From contig NC_083383.1 of assembly GCF_031755915.1 (NCBI RefSeq), positions 1,740,001 to 1,804,000 on the forward strand: a DNA stretch of 64,000 bases, written 5' to 3'. Position 1 is the first letter of the stretch. Each line of letters opens with the position of its first letter. Shown here in pieces: positions 26,245 to 38,286 of this stretch. The stretch comes from Ziziphus jujuba. Taxonomy: Eukaryota; Streptophyta; Magnoliopsida; Rosales; Rhamnaceae. Position numbers and translations under genes: made by a program. Under the pieces are notes generated by a model. The model had not been told where the DNA came from. It did no database searches and saw nothing but the letters and a program-made list of their open reading frames with translations.

Positions 26245-29200
26245 ATGATAACCTCATCTTTCTGCCAGATTCTTCTTCACGTTTCCTTTCTTCTTTTTCT
26301 CTTCTCCTCCTGCTGTGGCTACAGCGATCTCGATGCACTCTTGAAGCTAAAGACCGCTCTCATCGGACCCAAAGGTTCTGGTCTCGTGGACTGGGAACCT
26401 CCATCTTCTTCCTCCTCCTCCTCATTTGCTCATCACTGCTCTTTCTCTGGAGTTAAATGCGATGAGGATTCACGAGTTATCGCTCTCAACGTCTCCAATC
26501 TGCCTCTCTTCGGTACCATTCCTCCGGAGATTGGGCTTCTGAATAAGCTCGTAAACCTCACAATCGCCGCCGATAATCTCACTGGGGGACTTCCCATGGA
26601 AATGGCCAACCTCACGTCTCTCAAATTCTTGAACATCTCCAACAATGTCTTCGGAGGCAATTTCCCTGGAAAAATCACGCTCACTATGACGGAGCTCGAG
26701 CTACTCGACGCCTACAATAACAACTTCACGGGTAATCTCCCCGTCGAGCTCGTCGAGCTGAAGAAGCTCAAGTATCTTCATCTCGGCGGAAACTTCTTCT
26801 ACGGCGCGATTCCGGAGAATTACGCCGAGATACAGAGCTTAGAGTATTTGGGCCTCAATGGTAATTCCCTCACAGGAAAATTCCCGGCGAGCTTGGGTCG
26901 GTTGAAAAACTTGAAACATTTGTATGTTGGATACTTTAACAGGTACGAAGGTGGGATTCCACCGGAGTTGGGATCTTTGCGCTCGCTCCAACTGCTTGAC
27001 ATGTCGAGTTCTAACCTCGCCGGTGAGATCCCTCTGAGCCTGAGCAACTTGAAAAATTTACACACACTGTTTTTACAGTTTAACAGTCTGACAGGTCATA
27101 TACCTCCGGAACTCTCCGGTTTGGTGAGCTTGAAATCTCTGGATCTATCAATCAACGGCCTAACGGGAGAGATACCAGAAAGTTTCTCAGAGCTTAAGAA
27201 CTTGACGTTAATCAACCTGTTCAAGAACAATTTTTACGGTAGAATCCCGGAGTCCATCGGTGAGCTTCCGAACCTCGAAGTGCTTCAGGTGTGGGAGAAT
27301 AACTTTACGTTTTATCTTCCGGAGAGTCTGGGCCGAAATGGTAAGCTCAAGGATCTGGACGTCACGAACAATCATTTCACCGGCCTCATTCCTCGCGATT
27401 TGTGCAAGGGTGGGAGGTTGAAGACGCTGATCCTGATGCAAAACCACTTCTTCGGACCCATCCCGGAGAGTCTCGGGGAATGCAAGTCGCTGACGAAAAT
27501 CCGAATCATGAAGAACTTGCTCAACGGAACGATTCCCCGGGGAATTTTTAACCTGCCACAGGTCATCATGATCGAAGCAAATGATAATTACTTCTCCGGC
27601 GAACTTCCTTCGCACATGTCTGGAGATTCACTCGGAATTCTCGCCCTTTCTAACAACTGGATTTCCGGGCAAATACCGGCGGCGGTTGGAAATCTCTGGA
27701 ATTTGCAGATTCTATCCCTGGAATCGAATAGGTTTTCAGGCGAAATTCCCAAGGAAATCTTCGGTTTAAATCTGTTATCCAAAATCAACATTAGCAGCAA
27801 CAACCTCAGCGGTGAAATTCCCGCTTCGTTTTCTAATTGTTCTAATCTTACAGCCGTTGATTTTAGCGGGAATGGCTTATCGGGAGAGATTCCAAGCGGG
27901 ATTGCAGGATTGCAAGATCTAAGCATTCTGAATTTCTCGAGAAACCATCTAACAGGGAAAGTACCCTCAGAAATTCGGTCCATGACAAGCCTAACTACCC
28001 TGGACCTCTCATACAACAATTTCTTAGGCCAAATCCCAACTGGCGGGCAATTTCTGGTATTCAACGACTCGTCCTTCGCCGGAAACCCTTTTCTTTGTCT
28101 GCCACGTCATTTGCCATGTGCATCTCTTGTGAACCAAGCTCGCTCCTCCGGCGGTGGCCACAACAGTTTTAATTCTTCCAAGCTCAGTCTCACCGTGATT
28201 GCAGCTGCCACGCTTTTGTTATTGGTCCTCCTCACGGTTTACAGAATGAGAAAGAAGAAGCTCCAGAATTCGAGGGCTTGGAAGCTCACAGCGTTCCAGC
28301 GACTGGAATTTAAGGCGGAGGACGTTCTGGAGTGCTTGAAGGAAGAGAACATCATTGGCAAAGGAGGTGCGGGGATCGTCTACCGCGGTTCCATGCCGGA
28401 CGGTGCTGACGTCGCAATCAAACGGCTTGTAGGTCGAGGTAGCGGACGGAGCGATCACGGCTTCTCCGCCGAGATTCAGACTCTTGGACAGATCAGACAC
28501 CGAAACATCGTGAAACTGTTGGGGTACGTGTCGAACAAGGATACCAACTTGCTGCTCTACGAGTACATGCCTAATGGCAGCTTGGGAGAGCTGTTGCACG
28601 GGTCAAAGGGGGGTCGTCTCCAGTGGGAGACGAGGTATAAAATTGCAGTGGAGGCTGCAAAAGGATTGTGTTATCTCCACCATGATTGTTCGCCTCTGAT
28701 TATCCACAGAGACGTGAAATCCAATAACATTTTGCTTGATTCGGAGATGGAAGCTCATGTGGCTGATTTTGGGCTCGCCAAGTTCTTACAGGACGCTGGA
28801 GCATCCGAGTGCATGTCTTCCATTGCTGGTTCCTATGGTTACATCGCGCCAGGTTCGTCATCTTCTTTACTACTGTTATTTACTTCTTCAAGTTTTAACA
28901 GAAGAAACTGGGCCGTATTTTACACTACGACTTCGGCCCATTTTTTGGACCGGCAAGGCCTTTGCTCTGTATGGGCTGATGATTAATAATTTGGCAACAA
29001 GCATGAGTGTCTGATTTTTCTTTTTGTCTCGTCTGGTGGGCAGTACCACGTGGGATCTGAAATTTAATTGACTGAACGAGTTTGACTATGACATAAGCGT
29101 GTGTAATAAGGTCAATGTGTCATTAACTCATTTTTTGTTGGTTTTTATGGTACGAACAGAGTACGCTTACACGCTGAAAGTGGATGAGAAAAGCGACGTA

Positions 29201-29512
29201 TACAGCTTCGGTGTGGTGTTGCTGGAGCTAATAGCAGGGAGGAAACCGGTTGGGGAATTCGGGGATGGTGTGGACATAGTCAGGTGGGTGAGGAAAACCA
29301 CATCGGAACTTTCTCAACCGTCGGATGCTGCTTCGGTTCTGGCGGTGGTGGACCCCAGGCTCACTGGGTACCCACTGACAGGTGTCATACATCTGTTCAA
29401 GATTGCAATGATGTGCGTGGAGGATGACAGTTCTGCGAGACCTACGATGAGGGAAGTGGTTCACATGCTCACAAATCCTCCTCGTTCTGCCCCAAGCCTT
29501 CTCAATCTATAG
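26245..29512 (+). CDS. CLV1: CLAVATA1-type LRR receptor kinase
   Basis: Plasma-membrane receptor kinase of LRR class XI; CLV1 binds CLE peptides and limits stem-cell number in shoot meristems, and legume relatives (NARK/HAR1) control nodule number. Two exons, 26245-28852 and 29160-29512, with one 307-bp intron in the kinase domain as in the family. Length is 986 residues (Arabidopsis 980). Signal peptide about 1-26; LRR cap with [10 protein letters not shown]; about 21 LRRs from about 75 to 620; membrane helix about 648-668 followed by RMRKKK. The kinase has [11 protein letters not shown] near 700, [12 protein letters not shown] near 820, DFGLAKF and, across the splice, APE. It is therefore expected to be active. 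The C-terminus ([23 protein letters not shown]) is diagnostic for CLV1 rather than BAM1-3. A Ser run (see 26403-26426) expands the cap. Confidence 0.95.
26403..26426 (+). repeat. TCT/TCC triplet repeat coding for Ser in CLV1
   Basis: A (TCY)n run codes for seven or more serines between the LRR-cap Trp motif (DWEPP) and the cap Cys motif. It is in frame and may vary in length between alleles. Confidence 0.8.
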
Positions 29513-31142
29513 TTATCAGTTTGCTGGTTATTTACTTTTAAAAGTGACCGTGTTCTCGAGTAAATAATTTAATGTGAATGCAAAAAATGTAAAATAATTT
29601 TTGTTGCCAATAGTTGTGTAGTGTCGTGGCATAAACACAACCTTTCGTTAATGCCATGGTGAAAGGAGGGTTCTTGGGATAATTAACCTGTCCGTTGATC
29701 CCTGTTTTGTTGTTAAAGTTGCTCTACTGATGTTTCATATGTTTTCGGCCTTGCTTTTAAGTTATCAAATTGTGGTGTACTTGATTTATCAAAATATATA
29801 TATATATTTGTGGTGTACTAGAGTTTGTTGCAAAAACATATCACGAGTGCAAAATTTGTTTTTGAACATCTAATAACTTTGTGAGTCACTCGTATGTTTT
29901 AGAAAATCAGCAACGATTTTCTGTGGCTGTGAATTCTTTAAATCACTTGTTCCAAACTTCTTAAAGCATTTTTACTGAACATAAAATTGTAAATAAAAAA
30001 TGTCCCAAGTTATTGATTATATAGCTTAAACCTTCCACGAAGATAGTATCTCCGGAACGAAAATATAAAACGAGCAATTTATTAGAAACGTTACTCTCTA
30101 TAAGTTATTAAAATAGCAGTATTTTATTTTATCAGCGCGGTCTGTTTTCGATTTCTTTAAAAAATTTCGCACCGAATAGTTGACATATGATAGGATATAT
30201 ATTATTAGAAAGATTACTATTATTAATTTTTTGGACATAAGAAGTTGAGTATAAGATTGATCTACACACTACTATGTGCGAAGAGAGAGAAAAAAAAAAT
30301 TGCTTATACCTTAATTGTTATTATATATTATGCATTACATCAAATTGCACGCCAAATCCTTTGATATGTTCACGCATATGTTATGCACCTTAGTAAACGA
30401 TGTCCAACAAAAAAACGAACTAAAGGATAGGAATGTTAATTTGATCTGCACACTTTGAAAACTGCAGTGCACCGTTTTTAATGGAATAGTTTTTTTTTTT
30501 TTAAATCATGATCATGGGCCAACTAAAGATAAATTTTTAAAATCCGAATCGAAAATGGATCAGACCGGATAATAAAGTCTCCAGCCCAAATATATTTATT
30601 TTTTTTATATTTTAATTATTTTATTTTATTATAATTATAAATTTAAACATTAATATATTTTTAATCATTTTATTTATATTTTATTCATTAAAAAATTTAT
30701 ATAAATTTTTCAAAAAAAAGTTATATTAATTATAAAAAAAATAAATGAAAAAAAAAAGCTTTCTAATAAGAAAATCTCCGTCGCCCGTCCTATTTTAAAA
30801 AAAATAAAAAATAAAAACTGCAAAAATAGAACGAAAAATTTACTACAAAAATGAAGATGGGAGTATAAAAATCGATCTCGCCCGCTGCATTGACATTCCT
30901 GCTAAAGGGTCATCGATTACAAGAAGTTGATGGGCCGCGCAACAATTGGGTTAACGGACAAGATATAAACAGAAGCATATGGGTGCGCAGATTTAAAAAA
31001 GAAGAAGCTGGCGCTTAAAACTCGTGCGGTCTTTCAATTCAAAGTGTAGAAGGGAGGGAAAAGACGAAGTTGAGATTCTGCAGAGAACGACGAACGCGCC
31101 AACAAGAGGGAGGGGAGAGGAGCGACTCGACCGGAGGCAGTG
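29513..31142. other. Intergenic: CLV1 3' side and kinesin promoter
   Basis: AT-rich, with a low-complexity part at 30600-30820. No gene is seen. Near the kinesin start are AACGG cores (about 30954 and within exon 1 at about 31174) and GCGCCAA (about 31096), which could be weak cell-cycle motifs; on their own they are not convincing. Confidence 0.5.
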
Positions 31143-34100
31143 ATGGAGAGCCCACCGCCCTGTCCAAATACGGTAACGGCCAGGCGAAACCCTCACCGGA
31201 AGGCAAGGGCCACGCCTTCCTCAACCTGCCCTCCAGTTCCACAGAATTCGTCTAAATCAGCCGCTGTCTCATCGTTCCCAATTCAAGAGATACTCTCAAT
31301 GGATGTACCCCTTTCCCAGAAACAGAAACCCAATCCTTCTGATTCCGTCGTCCCTGAGAATCTCAAAGTGTTCCTCAGAATTAAACCCCTCATGCCATCT
31401 AAGAGCTCTGGCAAAAATGAACGTCCGAGGTCGAGAGTCAAGAATGTTTGGCCTCAAAAGCCAGCGAAGAAGAACTCGGCGAGAGACATGACGACCGCCA
31501 AGAATAAGAAGACCAGCGAAGTCTGTATTGCAGTTAATGATTCTCAATCGGTGACATTATCGCCGCCCTTGCTCTTGCAGGAGTCTAAACGGATAAAATC
31601 CGAGGTTTACGAAGGTTTTTCTCACGTCTTCGCCGCCGACTCGTCTCAGGTTCATTTTGTTGCCATTTTTTTTTTTTCCTTTTATTTGAAATTCGAATTC
31701 TCATTATGCTTATTTCTGTCAAATACTAATAGGAGGAAGTGTACGAAAAGATGGTTAGTCCTTTGGTAGAGGATTTTCTGAAGGGAAAAAGTGGAATGCT
31801 GGCTGCAATGGGGCCAAGCGGCTCTGGTAAGACTCATACAGTTTTTGGAAGCCCTAGGGAGCCTGGGATGTTAACCATTGCACTTGAAAGGATTTTCAAA
31901 TCAACGGAAAGGTTGGTTTCTGGTTCGCCAATTTGCAGATCACTTTACTTGTCGATATTTGAAATTCGTACGGAAGGCGGCAAGGGAGAGAAGTTGTATG
32001 ACTTATCCCCTGAGGGAGCAGAATTAACCCTGCACCAGTCAACTATAAAAGGACTTCAAGAGGTTGATAGCTAATTTCTTCTTGTTTATGCTCTGTTGAG
32101 TAATGTTGTTGGATATAATTTAGTAATATTTTGGCCATTACATTTGTTTTGTTCGTGTAACAGGTTAAGGTATGTGATATAAGAGAGGCTGAATCATTGG
32201 TAGCGAAAGCGCTACTAAAACGTGTCACTGCTACCACAAATTCTAACTTCCAGTCAAGGTGCGTGAACTAATTCATCTTCAATGTTTCATTCATGTAAAA
32301 ACCCTTAGTAATTTAGGAACAAATTCAATTATCCAACTTCAATTATGCTTATGTGCAACTCAATTTGATGCTTTTGTTAGTGATCTTTTATCCATGAAAA
32401 TGCTGGGCATCCTTTTAATTGGTTTCACTTATTTAATTAGGAGAGCCTTTATCTTAAATTCTGCCAACTTACTTGAATGATTTCTTGCATTGGGTTGTTT
32501 TGCCTGAACATAACATCTATTTTTTTCTTATTTCAGTCGCTCGCAGTGCATTATCAATATCCGTAGTGTAGATTGCAAATTTGATGGAACAGATGATGTC
32601 CAAGCAAATAATGCTACACTAAGTATAATTGACTTAGCTGGAGCTGAAAGAGAAAAGAGAACCGGGAATCAGGTTCATCTCTTTTGCTTTCTATACGGTT
32701 GAATTGTTCTCATAGAATTTGTTGGTGCACTTCTCGACTTTAGTTGCGGGTAATCATGAAGTCTGATGAACTGTTATCTGCATGCTTGTCTCTAAGCACG
32801 TGCACTGTTTTTTTTTTCTTTTTTATTTTATCGTTTAGGCTTATTTTTAATTTATTATTTTCCAGGGAGCAAGGTTGCTTGAAAGCAATTTCATCAACAA
32901 CACATCAATGGTTTTTAGCTTGTGCTTAAGAGTACGTAGATTTTTGCTGTCTATATATCCTGTTTGAAGCATCCTTTCTGTGCTTCTGATGATTATGAGT
33001 TTATTGTATAACATGGCAAAAGTTTCCATCTCCTTTCAGGCCTCTTTTTATTCTATACGACTTGATGCATCATGCATGTAATGTTTGTTATTCTTTGTTT
33101 TGTTAGTCTTTGTTGGAGCATCAGAAGAACCCCAAAAGGCCATTGCAGAAGCACTTCCAAAACTCTTTGGTAGTATTTTCCTCTAACAAGTTTCTTATTT
33201 ATATTTCATATATCTCCTTGTATTGGGTTGACGCTATTTATTGTTACAATTTAAAATTATGTGTTATTATATGTGATTCTATAATTTTGTCCTATGATTA
33301 TATTTAGTATTCACAATTGAAATATTGCTAGACATCTGTCGTCAACATACGTCACAAGTACTTTTATCTTTGAGCAGTTGACCAAGTACCTTCGAGATTA
33401 TTTGGAAGGCAAGAAACGGATGGCACTGGTACGCAGTTTATGTATTCAAACTTGTTTTGCTCTAGCCTCTAGCTAAGTAACTTGCATTGTGGAACATGCA
33501 ATCTTCTAACATCTATCGAAAGAATCTTATGTTTATATTTGCAGATTTTAACGGTCAAATCAGGGGTGGAAGACTATCTCGATACAGCCTATGTGCTAAG
33601 ACAGGCATCACCTTTCATGAAAATCAAGTGAAATCCTGCTCTCTCTCTCTCTCTATTTTGGAAAATCAAGTGAAATTCTACTGCCCTTGATGCTTATTAA
33701 ATTTCATGTTTCTTTTTCGTGATTTGGTGTTGGTTTGGTACTTTGTACAGGTTTGATAATGTTGAAGAACCTCAAAATATTTTTTGTAAAAAGAGACAGA
33801 CTCAAGCAATGTGTAGAAATGAGAAGCCTAAAAAGATGAAATTTGGTGGGCTTGATGCTTTTGCGGTATTTAATTTTTTGCCCTAGAGTTAAACCTTTGC
33901 TTATTTTTTAAATAGGTTTTACTTTTTTTGACAAATTCAGTGACTTTTCAGATGTAATTTGGCAACTTTTTTTCTTTGAACAAAAAAAAGTTACACATAA
34001 TTTTATTTCATGAATTATAGCCAGTAACCCACTGAAGAGATGTCTAATGTCTTTCAAATCTGTTAGATGATTTTACTGAATAAACATGTCAAGAATAATT

Positions 34101-37100
34101 TATTCTGCTACTTAGATTTGTTCTATGATATGTAGCCATTACACATTATAAAATTTTTGGTTCCAGAAATGAATATTAACTGATGGAGTTGTCTGTAGCT
34201 ATTTATTATAATTTTGATTAAATTGTTTGTTTACTGACCTTAGTATCTTTGTTTTGATTTTAGATTGAAAAAGGAAGTTTTGTTGACCATGTGGAGTGCT
34301 TTCCTGGGCAAGGTTGTGTAAATTGCATGCTATCTTAGACAATTGCAGATGAACTTGTTTCATTCACATTGTCTGCATCCCTCATCTAATTTGTTGAACT
34401 TGTTTCATTCACATTGTCTGCATCCCTCGTCTAATTTGTTTAGTTTCTCTTTCAGGAAATTTGCTTCTTTATCTACAATGGCCCCAAAAATCTAAAAAGC
34501 AATATATTATTTGATTGTGCAGCTGTAAAGTCAAACCGTGTTGGACAAACACAGGAAGATAGAAACCATCTGATTTTGCAGAATTTTGCTAAAGCTTTAT
34601 GGAATGTCTTGAAGCAATATAATGAAAAACTCAAAGTAATAATTGAAGAGTGTGTATTGCTAGTTATGTTAAGTAATGTCTTGAGATGGATGCAATTGAA
34701 ATTGTAAATTTAACTAGTATAATCTTGGATCATTGTAATTAGGTGGCAGAAGATGACATCCAAACTCTTAGAGAAAACCTTAAGATTGAAAAGGCGAAAC
34801 GTGCAGAGTTGGAAAAAGAGATAGGGAATTTGAAAGCCGGCTATACATGTTCCAAAGAGAGCTTGGTGGGGGTCATTTTGGCTGATAAGGTTAGGCTTTT
34901 TTCCCTTCCAATATTAGTTCTACGTTTTCATTTTTTTTTTTTCCTTGAACCGATAATTTTGTTGTCAGCATGGGTTATATCTTCTGTTCTCTTAAAAAAC
35001 CGAAATTGTTATTAAATATTTCCAATTTTCAGTCACATATGAATCTTCATCCTTCCAACTTTGAGGCATCTGAGTGCAAGTGCAATTCTGAAAAAATTGA
35101 TTTTACTCCAGGACAGGATCAAGAGGTATTCTCTATTGTAATATATATATATATATTTGGGTAGAAATTTCTATCTGTTGTCTTAGTTTGCAATGAACTC
35201 ACTTCTTTGTTTTCAATTTCTTTTCGTTACTCTTTATAAAGTTAAATGATTAAACATTTGCTTAATTGTCAGACAAATGTGGCACTTGATTCTTCCACAG
35301 TTGGGGCATCTGAGTGCAATAGTATTCCCAGAAAAAATGACTCTGCTCCAAGACAGGATCAAGATATAATCTCTCAGGTACATAAAGTAAATGATTCTTC
35401 TGTGTCTTTTTCTATTTATTCTTTCGAAAACTAAATTATACTTTTAAACATTCGTTCTATGTTAAGGAAAATGTGGACCTTTATTCAAATATCAGAGAAT
35501 CTGAGTGCAGCAGCAGCACTCCCAAACAATGTGAATTTGCTGTTCGACTGGTTAAGGATATATTCTCCCAGGTTCAGGTATTCCTTTGCTCTTCTTTCAA
35601 ATTTTCAGATTTGAGTTTACTATTACCTCAAGTTTATTATGTAATCTCGAGAAATATATGTGCTTAGTTTTTATTTCATTCTCAAATGAACTGTTTTTTT
35701 AAGCCCACTGAGTTTAAGTTGTGAAATTTAATAGCTAAAATATTTTCATCTTCAGGTAGAGGAGCATGCTTTATCTATGGATGGGCGTATTAAGGTACAA
35801 ACTTATGTTTTAGGTTTATAAATTACTAGAAAATTTTCAAACTATATTTCTGAATAGTTTGGGTAACAGTGTTTTATTTGTACGTCTAGGTGAAAGAGCT
35901 AACTTCTCCTTCAGATTCAAAGGGCTTTCAGTCTGTTGACGAGGAGCAAGACTTTGTTGCTAACGTAAGACACCGACACCTGATATACATATATATATAT
36001 ATATATATATATTGCTATGCTTCCAATAAGAAATTGCTTTTGAAATATTTATTATTTAATAGATTTTCCCTTTAAGATGTTTTTTTTTAACTGTCTTTTC
36101 TGGAGCATGCTTTATCTATGGGTGTGGATATTAAGGTGCAAACTTATGTTTTAGCCTTACAAATATATGGACTAGAAATTTTTTAAATTATATTTCTGAG
36201 TTTAGTTTGGGTAATAGCGTTTCATTTGTGTCTAGGTGAAAGAAATAACTTCTCCTTTGGATTAATAGCGTTTTATTTGTGTCTAGGTGAAAGAAGTAAC
36301 TTCTCCTTTGGATTCAAAGGGCTTGCAGTCTGTTGACGAGAAGCAAGACTTTGATGCTAATGTAAGACACAAACACCAGATATGTACACAAATATATATT
36401 TTGCCATGCTTCCTATAAGAAATTGCTTTTGAAATATTATTTAATAGATTTTTCCCTTTAAGATGTTTTCTTTTACCTGTCTTTCCTGGACTTGATTTGA
36501 TATCCCACCATCACTGAAGGAGGATTTTGCACCTGTTGGTTGCACCGTTGTTGATGCCCTGGCTTGTGAACCAAGAGTTGAGAAACCAGAGGTAACTAGT
36601 CAGCTTTTTGTTTCCCAATCTAGTTTGTTCATTTTGTGCATCCAAGTTGCATTTGAAGATGGAAGTCCCCTAGTAGACCAATTTATTTAACCCCTTTCCC
36701 CATGGGCTGGAAAATCATCTTTTTGAAGAATTATTTGAATTCAGTTTCTCCAATTTTCTTTGTGTACAAGAATTGGTCTTATGTTCTTTTTCTTCGTTTG
36801 TTTTATAACTTCTTATCACTTGCAGGAAGTAAAGAATCAGTCGCCAAGAGTTGATTCTTCATCAAAACCTAAATTACCAAAAAGGTCAGTAAGGCTTTAA
36901 ATGTCTTGAGTAAAAGTCACGTCAAGACTAATCTTGGTTGTTTTCTCTCTTAATTCCTCTTCATTATGCTGTAAAACTCAGGAGACTTTTGCCTGCTTCA
37001 ACTGCACTGATAAGAGATTTTACTGTTTTGGATCTTAATGATGAAATAGAGAAACCAAAGGTACGATTGATTGTTCCTGTTTGATTTAGCTCAACTTATT

Positions 37101-37331
37101 TGCATTTCGAGTACTTCTTTGGCATGTATATGATATTTCAAATTGTCTTTTGAATGTATGAGAAATTTCATTTTGGACTGTAATTGCTTTTTTTTTTTTT
37201 TGGGAATAGTAACCTAGATAAAGGTTAATATGCAGGGAATTAGGGGTGGAAAAAAAGTCGCAGCAGATGAAAGGAAGAGAACTCCGGGTAGCATCTCTCT
37301 TCTTCGCTTGCTTCATGGAAATCATATTTAG
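31143..37331 (+). CDS. KIN6: Kinesin-6 (KIN-6) motor protein
   Basis: Microtubule motor; the animal kinesin-6 group works in the central spindle, and the plant member is little studied. Exons: 31143-31649, 31733-32062, 32164-32258, 32537-32672, 32866-32931, 33107-33169, 33378-33428, 33545-33627, 33751-33865, 34264-34312, 34523-34635, 34743-34889, 35033-35125, 35273-35377, 35467-35577, 35756-35794, 35890-35964, 36287-36361, 36520-36591, 36826-36884, 36982-37060, 37236-37331. They give 852 residues in one frame. The P-loop is GPSGSGKT (196-203) and switch II is DLAGAE (343-348). Switch I reads SSRSQ where most kinesins have SSRSH. The motor is followed by a short coiled coil in exon 12 (LRENLKIEKAKRAELEKEI) and a tail built of duplicated exons (see findings). 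The motor is certain; tail exons 15-19 are less sure and may be spliced in more than one way. An alternative start is the ATG at 31300. Confidence 0.85.
36213..36314 (+). repeat. 51-bp tandem duplication across a kinesin splice acceptor
   Basis: Two copies of a 51-bp unit (36213-36263 and 36264-36314) differ at two bases. Each contains the end of an intron, the acceptor GTCTAG and the first codons of an exon (GTGAAAGAA...). This creates two competing acceptors, before 36236 and before 36287. The upstream one runs into TAA after nine codons. Confidence 0.85.
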
Positions 37332-38286
37332 TGTGGTCTATTTTTCAGCCCCTTGAACAATCACTATCAATATGTCTTTTTGAAAATTTTGTAAGTATGC
37401 CATAGTTGTACAGTGTTAGGATTAATGAATGTGATTTATGACTTAACTTGACGTCTTAACTTTATAGGCATTTAGCTTTTCCCTCTCGTCAATCGTCATC
37501 ATCTTTTTGTGTGTTTGTCTAATCATTTCAGAAGGATGTATCAAACTTTGAAGCATATCCAACCCATCTGCCAAGACTCTGCTTTGCTGTCTGTTTAGAA
37601 AAATCATCGTGATTGATCTTTTAGCGACACCATCAAAGTTTATAAAAAAAAAAAAAAAAAAAAAAAAAAGAAAAGAAGAAGAACAAAGAATGATGATTAT
37701 GTATCTAGTGGATCAGTCAACTGGGCTTTTTTCTTTAATCATAGTTGGGTTTAAAGTTATATGCATGGGCTACAAGAAGTAACAAAGCTTTGATCCGCTT
37801 CCCTCTTGTTGCGGTGCTATGTTATTTTTTTGCTCATTTTGTTGTCGATCCATGAGAGCAAACCAAAAAAAATTTCTTCAGCCCTTTGTGAACTTCGAAA
37901 GTAAAATTTGAATTGTACAAGTATACTGGTTACTTTAATTATAATAATATCCTTTATGGTAAGGGGGAAGAGCGCGCGCGCACACACACATATATGTGTG
38001 TGTGTATATATATATGTGTGTATATTAAATTTCACAACCAAAAAATAATAATAATAATAATAATAATAACTAAGCACACATATATAAAGGACTTCGGAGA
38101 CAACAAAGAGTATTTTCAACTTTGTTTATTTTTTAAAGTAAAACAGAGTATGGAAAAATAGCTTAGTCAACTTGTATTGATTTTATGTATACATACAAGA
38201 GAATGGATAGCTACAGAACCATGTATACAACAAACTGATATAATAGATATTATCTCTTAAGAGTGATAAAGCCATGTAGAGTCATG
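37332..38286. other. Kinesin 3' flank with simple repeats
   Basis: Holds the 3' untranslated region, a poly-A run at about 37644-37669, an alternating GC/AC/AT/GT tract (listed separately) and a TAA repeat at 38044-38069. No gene. The LTR element begins at the right edge. Confidence 0.6.
37972..38026. repeat. Alternating purine-pyrimidine tract with a central palindrome
   Basis: About 55 bp of strictly alternating purine and pyrimidine: (GC)n, then (AC)n, (AT)n, (GT)n, (AT)n, (GT)n. The AC-AT-GT part is a perfect inverted repeat. Such DNA can form Z-DNA or a cruciform. Confidence 0.85.

Noticed and set aside
27588..28064. 158-codon minus-strand open frame inside the CLV1 gene, and a similar one at 27208-27615
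   Set aside because: Both are antisense shadows of the LRR coding region, whose periodic codon pattern keeps the opposite strand open. No domain, promoter or splice context.
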